Shown in pieces: positions 45,883 through 55,259 of a stretch of DNA of 64,000 nucleotides. Numbering within the stretch: the stretch's first letter is position 1; each line of letters starts with the position of its first letter. Location: the NCBI GenBank assembly GCA_013368315.1, contig JAACJM010000070.1, positions 1-64,000 on the forward strand, written 5' to 3'. The notes beneath the pieces were generated by a model. The model made no database searches. It had not been told where the DNA came from and saw only the letters and a list, made by a program, of their open reading frames with translations. Position numbers and translations under genes: made by a program. Origin of the DNA: Tetrapyrgos nigripes. Its lineage: Eukaryota > Basidiomycota > Agaricomycetes > Agaricales > Campanellaceae.

Positions 45883-46221
45883 CAATGGGTTGCTGCAGGT
45901 TGTGGGGTACAGGTCTCACTGGTATGGATTTGGAAACCTGTGCTGACCTGTACCAGTAGAGTCAGACCCATTGTACCTGCCACTCAAAATTCCTTACTAC
46001 CACTGTTCATGTATATTACATCTAAATATCAATTACTTATATGGTGTCTGACCTGCCAATAAGTATAGTCGGTGACACAGCTAGTAATTATATGGAATGA
46101 ATTAGAATAGTTAGACACACTCAAGAACAGATGGGTTACCCACCAGACCCACTGAAAACCCATACCTGTTCAGGTATGGGTCAGCTCAAAAGTATCTGTA
46201 GGGTACCTGTGCTGTTCACTA
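45883..46221. mobile_element. hAT-like MITE (339 bp) with 8-bp TSD (7/8)
   Basis: The left end CAATGGGTTGCTGCAGGTT and the inverted right end TAGTGAACAGCACAGGTA are flanked by ACTATTGC (45875-45882) and ACTACTGC (46222-46229). The right terminus matches the MITE start at 5401. It is nested in the 1.9-kb insertion, which is itself nested in the DIRS-like element. Confidence 0.6.
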
Positions 46222-46774
46222 ACTACTGCAATTGTCTCTGTATTATAAAAGCTCATTGATAAGGATGTTTCTGTTCTCTCTGAGTTGGCATATTTAAAAA
46301 GCAAGCTATCTAATACAGCTGAGCATTTGAGACTCAGAAGAGGCTAAACCAGTTTGCAGTAAAGGGTGTGGTAAGTATGATATCCATCTCCTCAATAAAT
46401 GAACCTTTCAATGCAAGTAATTTGTTGTACAATGAAGTGTAGTGAAGTTGAGTAGACTGGGATAAGCACAGCCACACTAAAATTAGAAGTCAGGCTACCC
46501 TCAAGCTACTTGAGCCGGGGTAGCTTGAGTGACAGTAGCAGTGCCCAATCACTTTTAAGCACAGATTGAATTTTAAACCTGATTTATGTAGTGATTTTTT
46601 TGAGGCCAATGCTAGTGACTTCAATATGACTTCAATAGGTTTTAATAGCACTTAAATGTTGTTCCACTGTTGCTTTGCTGTTGCTGGATGTTGCTTGAGT
46701 GTTGCTTGACGTTGCTTGAGTGTTGCTTGACCTGTTGCTTGACCTGTTGCTTGACCTGTTGCTTGAAAAGTTGG

Positions 46775-48731
46775 TGGCCCGTTTGGGAATAAGGGAGAGA
46801 GGGGAAGATTGGAAAGGACCAAGAAGTTGTTCAGCTTCATGTTCAGATAGGGGCCTGAGCCGACGGCCAGACTCAATTTCGTGATTAATGATAGATTGGA
46901 GCTTGGGTCTATTGACCTCACACCTTGGGCAGCATTGCATATTTCCAGAGATCTCTGTGCAAACTTAAATTTCGGATTTTTCAGTGCCATTTTTGCTCTC
47001 TGGAACTACTCCATATAGGACCAATTTAAGGCTGAACTGCACCAAGCAGAAATTTGTCATTTATGTTTGCCTCCAAATATGCATTGCCACCCAAGGTGTC
47101 AATGGAATTACTATTAAGAGGGGAAAACGTAGAGTTGATAGTGGGAATGCCAATGCAGAAACTGAAACAAAGAGAATTGGGAATATGGGGGTATCGTTGG
47201 AGTAACCCTGAAGCTTTGAGGTAAGATTGCCAAGCTTCATGCGTGAAAGGAGTGATGGCATTAGACGCTCTGTGTTGAAGGGCATTCTTGAGTGCTGTGA
47301 CTTGTGCTTCCGCAACCTGAGCATTCGTGGAGGAATTTGTTGTCTGGGTGACTGGAACTGCATCCATTGTTCCTGTTCCAATTGAGGCATAACTTTCGCC
47401 CTGCTTTGTTGAGCAGACTGCCTTTTCCATCCCAGTGTGAGTAGGCTGGGGTTCTCTTGTCCCAAAGTGTCTTGGGATTGCACTTCCAGATATCATGGAA
47501 ATGCTGCCCAAGGCAAGAAGCGCAGGCAGCGAGTGGCTTTTGGCTGCTTGCGCTCTTCTGAAAAGACCGCCGGTCACTGGAATTGTAAGGGGTAAGGCAG
47601 TGAGCATTCCTGGGGAAGCTGTCTTTCACCATTCCCTGTGACCCAGCCAAGCTAGGTTTGGCATTATCCCACTATTGGTAGTGGATTGGATTGAATTGGA
47701 TTGGATTGGATTAAAAGAAAACAGAAAGGTTTTCATTGAGTGCATTGGACAAATGAATTATAAAGAGGCAAAAGAACAGAATAAGTTAGAAATGATGTTC
47801 TAATATTTGGGAGGATAGAAAGAACGTACCTCCTGTACTTTCTTCAACCTGAGATTGTCAAAGAACTCTTCTTTGATCTGCTCCAGTACTGAACGTTTGA
47901 AGCTAGCAATGTTCCAGCCTTCGCCCCTCTTAACATCAGAGTACCAATCTCTTCGCACCCGGGCCTGTAGCTGGACAAGAATTTCATCGCCATATGGTTG
48001 TCATCAGAGCTTGTGATTTTCGAGGATGAAGTAGAAATGCTGAAGGTCTTTGAGTACATGTGGTGGATAGCCTGCTTTGGTCATGTCCTCAATCATGCCT
48101 GCTTTGGCTGCCAACATCTCTGAGAACGTGAGTTGTTCGTCTGGTTTTGCCTTGGCAGCTGCTTTCGTGGTATTGGATCTTTCTGGGCTAGCATGAAAGC
48201 TTCGTTGGAGGTGAGGAAAGAGTCGGTTTTAATGGCATGATTGTAGGCTTCGTGTGTCCAGTTCCAGAGTTCCAAATAATCGCCGTTGGCGAGCTTGGTT
48301 GCGGCATATTGTGAAATGCGATGGGAGAGATAGTTGGGACCTGACTTTTTTGCGTTGTAGTTGAAGTTGTCCAATTTAGTCTTCTTCTTCTCACTGTCCG
48401 GGTTCTCTGGGTCTGGATCCTGATGTGGCGGTCTCAATTGTTCCATCTGAGCGGCCAGTCTTCTATCTTCCTCTTCTTGTACAGCTAACTGAAGATCCCA
48501 GCGTTCGCATTGCTTGGCATGCTCAGCATTCCAGGAATCTTTCAATTTCTGTACTATAGTCTCGTTCATCTCTTGCGGGTTTGCTTGGATCAAGGCAGCT
48601 TTAACGGTGCTCCAAGAATTGTCAGAGAAATCAGGGCAAAATTGAAGGTAAGGATTGGATGTGATGGTGGGATTAGGGGTATTAGAAAGTGTGGAGGGAA
48701 TGAAACCTCCACTGGACTTGTTACCGGACAT
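46775..48731 (-). pseudogene. Gag and N-terminal RT of the DIRS-like element
   Basis: Gag starts MSGNKSSGGFIPS at 48731 and runs to 48093, with a charged coiled-coil-like middle (EEEDRRLAAQME) and SHRISQYAATKLANGDYLEL. That last motif is of the Gag type found in agaricomycete retroelements. It continues in shifted frames (47844-48059, with RDWYSDVKRGEGWNIASF readable only after a frame change). A cysteine-rich segment follows at 47261-47650 (CASCLGQHFHDIWKC, then CSGCGSTSHSTQEC, knuckle-like). Two or more frameshifts make it non-functional. The last part (46775-47000) is the start of RT. Confidence 0.75.
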
Positions 48732-48961
48732 AGTTGGATTAGCAATGAGATTTAAAAGATTAAATTAGCAATGAGATTTAAAAGATTAAAGTGAATTTAG
48801 GTAGTTAGCGAGAGAGAGAACAAGCGCTACGCTATTCTACTTTGGCTGGAATGCACAAGTAGACGGTGTAGGAGGAAGAGGAGACAATAGGGGTTCTCCT
48901 ATGCCATCAGTAATCATAGACCTCATTCTTAGGAGATCCAATACTCCTAGAATATCAGCAT

Positions 48962-49149
48962 GGTGGTGATGAGTGGATATTTGCCGCTGATGTAAATCAA
49001 GAATAGTTCCACAGGGTTTTTGTCAGGCTGGCCTGCTCCATATAGGACTGTTTTGAACCTGAGCTTTCATATGGAGTAGGTGCGGCTCCGAGCAAAGATT
49101 CAAGATTATGCTCACTCAAAAACTTCATCCAAATACGCACTCATCCCTG
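48962..49149. mobile_element. Short palindromic MITE, copy 2 (about 188 bp)
   Basis: Left GGTGATGAGTGGATATTTG and inverted right CAGGGATGAGTGCGTATTTG, with central CTCCATATAGG/CATATGGAG. Same family as 7892-8065. No confident target duplication. Confidence 0.5.
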
Positions 49150-49183
49150 CCGCTTACTTGTCGGGCTATTCTGCAGTCTATCA

Positions 49184-50615
49184 AAATGGTGTGGGCCAGT
49201 GCTCTGTGTGGTGAGTACGAGGCCACAGTAGTGTTGTAAGCAGTCCAGCTCGACTCCGGCTAGCCGACGAGCTGAGCTGGTTTTTGAGCTGCGGCTTGGC
49301 TCCAGCTCAGAGTTGGTTAGAGTTGACATTAATGAGCAGAAAATTATTGAGTGAAAGAAGCGCATAATGGTCTCTGAAGTACGAGAGGGATCTAATCTAT
49401 CTGTAAGATCTATGCACTTTCCTGTACTTTCCTATGACTTTCCAGTACAGTCTTACTTTCCAGTACTTTCCTATGACTTTCCAGTACAGTCTTAGTTTCC
49501 ATTACTTTCCTATTGCTTTCCAATCTTTTCCCTTTTCCTTATTCACACCTTCATTTCCGATTCATATCTGATTCATCTCCAATCCATATCTCATAGCTCC
49601 ACTTTCCTTATAAGGTGCTCCCCTTCACCTTTCCTGCTATAGTTATATTTCCCTTCATTTCCGATCCTTTCCTATCTAATTCCTATGCTCTCCAAAGTAG
49701 TACTTAAGCTAGAAAGTTTGTAGTAGATAGCTTAAGTGCAAAATTGACAAAGCTGGTCTCCTATCCTTCCTCGATGGTTCCCTAGAGCTTCCCAGTCTTT
49801 CTGACTGAAATCCCTATTTATCTTTATAAGCTCTTTCCTATCTGGATCCACTCGGAATCTCCATCCAATCCACTCAAGACTTCCATCCGGGTCCTTGATG
49901 TTTCCTAGCATTGGGTATCCGCATGGACTTGACACTATCATAAGCCACGACTTTCTAAGCCTTTGACGCATGTCAGAAGGACTTTTGCAATTGAAAGTCC
50001 CATCACGAATATTCGCTCTGTCTATATTTGGTATATTCCCATGGGCAATTTAACCCCGAGTTCCCTGGAAATGGTATATCTACTTGCTCACAAAGTAGAT
50101 ATGCTATCCGATGACTGGGCCATGCTTTTTCAGAGCTTAATTTATCCTTGAGGCCATACACTGTACACCTTCTCCCAACCTCCTGGCCATAAGTGATTTT
50201 GCACCGGCTCTAAATGACTCGAGTCGGAGTCGAGTCGATTTTTCGGCTTTTTGCAAGAGCCGAGCCGGAGCGGACCGTAGCCGAACCGTTACAACACTAG
50301 GCCACAGGGCTCACCACAAACTTTAAGGGTCAATGCAGTAAGGAAGGGGCAGACGCAGCAAGAGGACCGATGACCGAAAACGAAACATGATGGCCATCAA
50401 AGTAAACGGGGGAAAAAGAGCATCAAGTAAACAGACAATAAGAGCATTGAAGGACTTCATGGTGGTACCACGAGTCTAGGATGCTGATCGCTGAAGAAAG
50501 GAAATATGAACGGGTGAAAATGGAACGAAATACGGGAATAACCGGGGTACGGAATAGGCATAGCCACAAGCAGAAAGTGAGTGTGAAGAACTTAGCCTCA
50601 TTCTTCGGCCTCGTA
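49184..50615 (-). mobile_element. Non-autonomous Helitron derivative B, split by a hAT element
   Basis: On the minus strand it starts TACGAGGCCGAAGAATGAGG at 50615 and ends GCACTGGCCCACACCATTT at 49184. Without the insertion at 49229-50299 and one 8-bp duplication it is 353 bp and collinear with the copy at 13290-13654 throughout. The subterminal GCCTCGTA is an exact inverse of the 5' terminus TACGAGGC. Flanking bases are T at both sides. Confidence 0.78.
49229..50299. mobile_element. hAT-like element with perfect 8-bp TSD (1,071 bp)
   Basis: Terminal inverted repeats TAGTGTTGTAA, perfect for 11 bp, then GCTCGACTCCGGC/GCTCCGGCTCGGC-type subterminal sequence. It is flanked by GGCCACAG at 49221-49228 and 50300-50307. 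It carries no transposase. Internal repeats of ACTTTCCAGTACAGTCTTA occur at 49437-49490. It has inserted into Helitron derivative B. Confidence 0.92.
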
Positions 50616-50653
50616 ATGGCTATGCTGTTTCTTCACAGCTTACAACGAATTTT

Positions 50654-50700
50654 GGGCCTCGTTATCGTGCCACGCGCAGCGATGGCCCACATTTCCCTCG
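50654..50700 (+). mobile_element. Isolated Helitron-family 3' terminus (copy F)
   Basis: GGGCCTCGTTATCGTGCCAC, then GCCACGC-GCA-GCGATGGC and CCACATTTCCC. This matches the family 3' end: inverse of the 5' terminus, 7-bp stem with one bulged base, then a short tail. Its 5' partner was not found. It lies 39 bp from the 5' end of derivative B, in the opposite orientation. Confidence 0.5.
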
Positions 50701-50842
50701 TCAAGAGACAAGGGCCAAAACTTGTCAATTTTGTGCATTCATCGTGACATCAAGTCTGTAGTTTCGAAAATCTGACATCGAAAGACATCCTCATCCATCT
50801 GGAGTCTGCCTAATATCTCTTCGAGCTCCGAGAGTCATGTGT

Positions 50843-51037
50843 CTAGCAATTACTGCAGGAAGGATCTTGGCATGCGCAGGGGACTGGTATGATACAACCC
50901 ATGCAGTCAGCAAGACATTCCAGGCTGATAATGATACTGCACTCACTGAAAGTCGCATCCGCTCGTTCAACACTTATTGCGAATACAATCAACGAGCAAA
51001 TGACAGCTGAGGCATTCTCGAAGATGGCGAGTTTCAT
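50843..51037 (-). CDS. Tiny secreted cysteine-rich peptide 1 (43 aa spliced)
   Basis: ATG at 51037 starts a signal peptide (MKLAIFENASAVICSLIVFA). The unspliced frame is 64 aa, but a canonical 63-nt intron lies inside (donor A/GTGAGT at 50946, TGCTGAC branch-like site, acceptor CAG at 50884). Splicing in phase 1 gives a 43-aa product ending IPCACQDPSCSNC, stop TAG at 50843. The end pattern CxC-x4-CxxC-stop, the intron phase and the exon sizes match the gene at 53170-53389. Four cysteines could form two disulfides or bind a metal. The 5' flank has spliced-looking leader exons back to a TATAAAA at 52015-52021. No known family was recognised. Confidence 0.5.
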   Translation of the reverse strand: MKLAIFENASAVICSLIVFAISVERADATFSECSIIISLECLADCMGCIIPVPCACQDPSCSNC

Positions 51038-52030
51038 CGAAATATCTGTAGCAGCAAAGCGACTGCGCTCATCAGTGGGTACTCGAGCGAATGAGCGTTC
51101 TACTTACCAAGGTTTAACGTTTAGTGCTGATAGTCCGAAGTAGAGCTCGGTTAGAAGGCCTGGTGTATAATTAAAATATGAATACTTACCGAAACAGCGG
51201 CACTCAACCAGGGTGTAGAGAGGTTTTGAGAAGAGCCTTGCGCCGTGACGGCTTTTAACCTCCTTGGCGTTATCGATCCCGCTCCTAGACGCCCCATCAT
51301 GGGTTCCCAATCCAGCCATTGCTCCCTGGCGCATCTAGCTCTAGAAGAAGCTCGGACAATGATGGGCAGTTGACGACGATGGGAACTGGGCTAAAAGTAC
51401 GTTTAGTGAACAGATAATCATCTGGGTATTAATACTACAGACTCGCATCGCAGTGCCTCGAGGCGAAAATAACGTCGTATAATCTATGAGCATGAAGCAG
51501 TAAGATCCTGAAATGGGGCTCCTCAGCCCAAGCCACCATCGCAGTCTAAGTATACTTATTTGCATAAACGCTAAGTGCTTACCTTGATCGCGAGCTTGAA
51601 CATGACACACGGTACATCTCCCTCGAGTTATGCTCCGTGCACCAATCTAGACGATACAAAAGAAGTTAGAGATGAAAGTATATCTAAAAGGCTGTCCATA
51701 ACGCACCCTTGAAACCAATGAACATTAAAAACCCTCTCCCATCCTTTGGCATTCTGATTGATACTCCCTACAGGCTTTCAGCCCCCAAACCTCTTGGTCT
51801 CACCGTTTCCGTCTTTCCCCGTCCAAATGCGAATGTATCTACGTCTCTGGTTCTGCCAATGTGAGCCTATGCATGCGAAGCTGTCCGAGAAGTTGTAACG
51901 AACTGTGGTTCGTTCTATTAGTAAAAATACGTGACGATTCGTTAAAGAACAAGTAGAAAGAGTACTTACCAGTCTACAGCAATTCGACTGCAGCCAAAAG
52001 GAATGTTAACGCGGTTTTATACTTGAGAAG
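51038..52030 (-). other. Spliced-looking leader or non-coding transcript upstream of peptide 1
   Basis: Minus-strand GTAAGT/GTGCGT donors with TAG/CAG acceptors recur. Examples are GACTG/GTAAGTACTC with TTACTAATAG (51970-51911), GTGCGTTATG...GTCTAG, GTAAGTATTC...ACACCAG and GTAAGTAGAA...GCTACAG ending just before the peptide ATG. A TATAAAA box at 52015-52021 would sit about 30-50 bp upstream. No long continuous protein is produced by joining these exons. A long 5' UTR, an ncRNA or a decayed gene are alternatives. Confidence 0.35.
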
Positions 52031-53169
52031 GAGGAGGAGGACGCGTGTACTTATGCTGGTTCTTCTCTTTTCTTCTGCTCAGGATAGCTAGTGTGCGCCT
52101 CCAAAACTAACAAGAGCTCTACATCGACGAATGGTGGCGCTTGGTGGCGTGTTAATCGGTCGTACGCGTGCAAATGGGAGTCAAGTGTCAATGAAGTCGA
52201 TTCCGAATCACCATTGAGGGGAACATATACGGAGAAGCAGTGGAGAGCTCTGGCTCTTTTTTTTTTCAACGCTAGACACTAGGTGAGGTGTTAATTCACA
52301 CAAACCTCATACTCATCCCTTTTTAATCAAAAGCCTGACATTTTTGCGTCTTTTTCACTTTATTTCTCAACAGCAACCAGTTACATCTCGCTCCATACCA
52401 TTTGTGGACTCTGGGTCAAGACACCGGGAGATAGCGGTATAGATACATGGTCGACAGCGCAGGTGTCATTGGGATTGGGAGAACGGAGTGGAGATTTGGG
52501 ATCAGAGAGAGGGGGAGTGGTGAGAGTGAGAAGCGGCCTTTAGCGTTGGACCAGGGCTTGGACAACGGAGATTCTTGGCGACTTATTGTTGTCAGTGTAC
52601 AGGAATGTTACCCGCACGTTCTCTGCTCTCGAGGCAGAGCGTACAGTGGTGAGCAAGGCCAGGGGTACGGGAAAATTCCAATTCTCGACTTGGCCATTCC
52701 TCAGTCTTAGTAGCTGCAGAAGTTCGGGTGTGGATAGCTAGTTATTGTTTTCAATTGTCTTTGATGTCTGCAGCATTGGGTACTAGTATCTCTAGTCAAC
52801 GCTGTACTCCCGTTGACCGTTTGCCAGTATATATCAAGTATAATTAACATTTCTGGAGTTGCAGAGACATAAATACAATATTCGAGACTGCACCCCAATT
52901 CCTCAACGCCTGATATTCTTGGCTCCTTTTGACGCCCATTCAGCTGACCAAATGAATACTTTGCATCATGTTTTTCGACCTGATCCAATTCTCTTGTCAG
53001 CTACCAATCTGGAAGCTTCGAAGGAAATCAGGACTAGTACCTTTTTGAACCCCTATCATTACTTTCTCTGGTTTTCTCTCATTCTTCGAATCAAACAAAG
53101 TCAGAAATGTGTCCAGAGAGCATGTCATTTTCTCACTTTTTGGTCTCAACTTCGCCAGGATCAGAACAC
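52031..53169. other. No recognised gene
   Basis: A plus-strand frame at 52447-52710 (87 aa) and one at 52859-53251 (130 aa, overlapping peptide gene 2 on the other strand) lack motifs and splice support. Nothing else was recognised. Confidence 0.35.
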
Positions 53170-53389
53170 TCAGCAGCCAGTACAGACAGAGTCTGTGCAT
53201 TCGCAGGCTTCAGCTATAAGAAATATGCGACAATCAGAATCAGAATTGTAAAATGTTAATGTAGCAAAATCTGTGCTTACCTCTGGCGACTTTGGAAGCA
53301 TCCAAATGGATCGCTGTGGTCTGCTGCGCCAGACCAATTAGAGCCACAATTGTGAGCAAGGTGAAGGCGGAGAAGTCGGCAATTTGCAT
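53170..53389 (-). CDS. Tiny secreted cysteine-rich peptide 2 (50 aa spliced)
   Basis: ATG at 53389 begins MQIADFSAFTLLTIVALIGL, a clear signal peptide. Exon 1 ends at 53281 (CAGAG/GTAAGC). The intron (53280-53214) ends TTCTTATAG and exon 2 runs to TGA at 53170. The predicted mature part is about 25 residues and ends EACECTDSVCTGC, with four cysteines as CxC-x4-CxxC at the extreme C-terminus. Exon 1 ends in phase 1, as in the gene at 50843-51037, and the aspartate between the cysteine pairs is shared. The promoter side carries a 220-bp tandem duplication (53427-53866). The function is unknown; an effector, metal-binding or signalling peptide is possible. Confidence 0.55.
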
Positions 53390-53426
53390 GGCTGCGGAGG
53401 CAAGGATGGACTGTGAGTCTCTGAAG

Positions 53427-53866
53427 GACTTATCGCACTCTTTTATTTATGTACAGCCTCGGGGCATATGAGGTTCCAAGTAATTCTCCCTATTCTTGGT
53501 CTCGGGGTACTGTATGTAAGTGCTGTTCATAGTGCTTTTCATCAAGGAATTATTTTTGAGAATATCATCCGTCAATACACTACTTTCATCTTTTCATCAA
53601 CATCATGATCGTTATTTATCACAGCCGCTGCAATATGATCTTCTATTAGAGGACTTATTGCACTCTTTTATTTATGTACAGCCTCGGGGCATGTGAGGTT
53701 CCAAGTAATTCTCCCTATTCTTGGTCTTGGGGTGCTGTATGTAAGTGGTGCTTTTCATCAAGGAATTATTTTTGAGGATATCACCCGTCAGTACACTACT
53801 TTTATCTTTTCATCAACATCATGATCGTTATTTATCGCAGCCGCTGCAAGATGATCTTCTATTAGG
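53427..53866. repeat. Tandem duplication of the promoter region of peptide gene 2
   Basis: A unit of about 217-225 bp is repeated head to tail (about 53427-53650 and 53651-53866) with a few substitutions and one 9-bp length difference near 53525. Each copy holds, on the minus strand, GTACATAAATAAAAGAGTGC, a TATA-like motif. In the proximal copy this is about 60 bp upstream of the ATG at 53389. The duplication may supply two promoters or an amplified upstream element. Confidence 0.85.
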
Positions 53867-54154
53867 ATAGTTTAGGTTTCTTGTTCGCTCTTTCCAGGAC
53901 CAGTGTACAGATACTTCCAAGTGAGTTTGATGGTTACACCAATGCGGTGGCTCATCTGTCAATCCCCTGGCCCAATCCAAACTCAGCTGACTCTCCAACA
54001 TCTGTATGTGTGCCATCAACCCCCTCATCTCCACCCGCATGCCCTTCATTCCATCCCGGGAACTATCAACAGCCCACTGTAATCTTTCTTCTTGCTCCCA
54101 GAGATCATCAGCTTCTTCTTGAAGCTGTACTTGCTGTTAGTCTTATGGTAATGA

Positions 54155-54982
54155 AAAGGGTGTGGGCCAGCACCAAGGCATGGCGAGTATGAAGCCACAG
54201 GGTTTTACCTCAGACCAAATAGTCATTAAATTGTATTTTCATTTCTTGTAAAAACAGCTGGTTGTTCTATGTAGATGCTTGGAGCAAAAAATGGGTAACA
54301 ATAACCATGAAGACAGGATGCAGATCTGGCAACAATGAGATGAAGAAGACAGAGTGAAAGTGCATAATTGGATAGCAAAAAAACAGCAAAGAAAGTAAAG
54401 GAAAAGAGAAGGAATAAGGGAAGGTGAAACACATAGAAAAGGGAAAAGCAAACATACCTGGCATATACAAACCAGGGAGGTTTTGATGTCTTCAGTCGAT
54501 GAAGCAAAGGAAAAAGAGAGAAGAAAATGATAACACACTGGAAGACAATAATAACTTCAAACTTGAAGAGACATATACTCCCTCTACTCTACTTCTAGCT
54601 TGACATCTAATTTGGTGTACCTGGTATCGAAGTCTTCTTGGAACAGTAGAGTGAGGAGAGTCGGTGGCGAAGGAGTGAAATGACGAAGTGTGTGAGTCAC
54701 GTGTCTAACCGGATAAATCCGAAGCCGGTAAATTGTACTTTTTGGGTACTTTGGACACGCTGAGAAAATAATGTTGAGTACACTGGCCTTGAGGCCCCCG
54801 AAATAAAAAATTATTTATACTAGTGAAGCGCAGAAGAGCGCAGAAGGCAGGTGCACTGTCAAGCATCCGACGGAATAGGGACGATCGATGACGCATGCTT
54901 GAGAATGCATCGGGGAACAAGACAACATAGCCACAAGCAGAAACCAAGTGTAAAGAACTCAGCCTCATTCTTCAGCCTCGTA
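54155..54982 (-). mobile_element. Non-autonomous Helitron derivative C (828 bp)
   Basis: On the minus strand it starts TACGAGGCTGAAGAATGAGG at 54982 and ends GCTGGCCCACACCCTTT at 54155. Its last ~100 bp also match the 3' end of the coding Helitron, including the end of the protease frame: TRNENTI-stop here against TENDNTV-stop at 22611. It is therefore an internal-deletion or capture derivative. The interior (54250-54925) encodes a hydrophobic 93-aa frame (54226-54507) of unknown meaning. Flanks fit T/T insertion. Confidence 0.75.
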
Positions 54983-54989
54983 ATGAACT

Positions 54990-55259
54990 CTAGAATGACT
55001 ATGAGTCGGCTTCCATCTTGTCCCTGTGCTTTAACACTGCCAATTGCTCTGGGTGCACCTATGTTCCACACAAGTATATGTAAGTAATTTCTGGCACCAA
55101 GACTACTGTATATTCAAGTGAAATACTTTGAAAGAATTTGCTTTGACAAAAAAGGCCATGTTCACACAGAATCAGTGTCCAGATGTTGATTTGATATCAG
55201 AAAACTTGGCAGTCACTGGCATTACTCATTTGAACTTCAACTGATGCACCCCTCTTGCT
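54990..55259. repeat. Dispersed repeat shared with 33.9-34.1 kb
   Basis: Collinear blocks with 33895-34085 start near 55095, continue past this interval to about 55285, and include the last codons of the adjacent 7-TM gene. The 54990-55090 part is unique within the window. Confidence 0.5.

Larger units (their letters stand above)
44876..46769. mobile_element. 1.9-kb insertion with minisatellite-type inverted ends inside the RT gene
   Basis: Both ends carry TTCAAGCAACAGGTCAAGCA in inverted orientation and then pass into TTGCTTGA arrays. The insert splits the RT exactly between ...SPLSLIPK and PHNPLKLRL, so it arrived after the retroelement. A third array lies in its middle (45413-45735). It has no transposase and no clear target duplication; the flanks are near-palindromic (GGTTTTT and AAAAGTT). 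It also holds a hAT-like MITE (45883-46221). This could be a non-autonomous DNA transposon with expanded subterminal repeats. The superfamily is unknown. Confidence 0.6.

Noticed and set aside
44880..46765. Regular short repeats resembling a CRISPR array
   Set aside because: Units are contiguous 10-13-mers without unique spacers, in a eukaryotic genome.
52859..53251. 130-aa plus-strand frame
   Set aside because: It overlaps peptide gene 2 on the opposite strand, which has better splice and signal-peptide support; no motif here.
54226..54507. 93-aa hydrophobic minus-strand frame
   Set aside because: It lies inside Helitron derivative C; only its last residues match the parent protease frame, and the rest is pyrimidine-rich filler.
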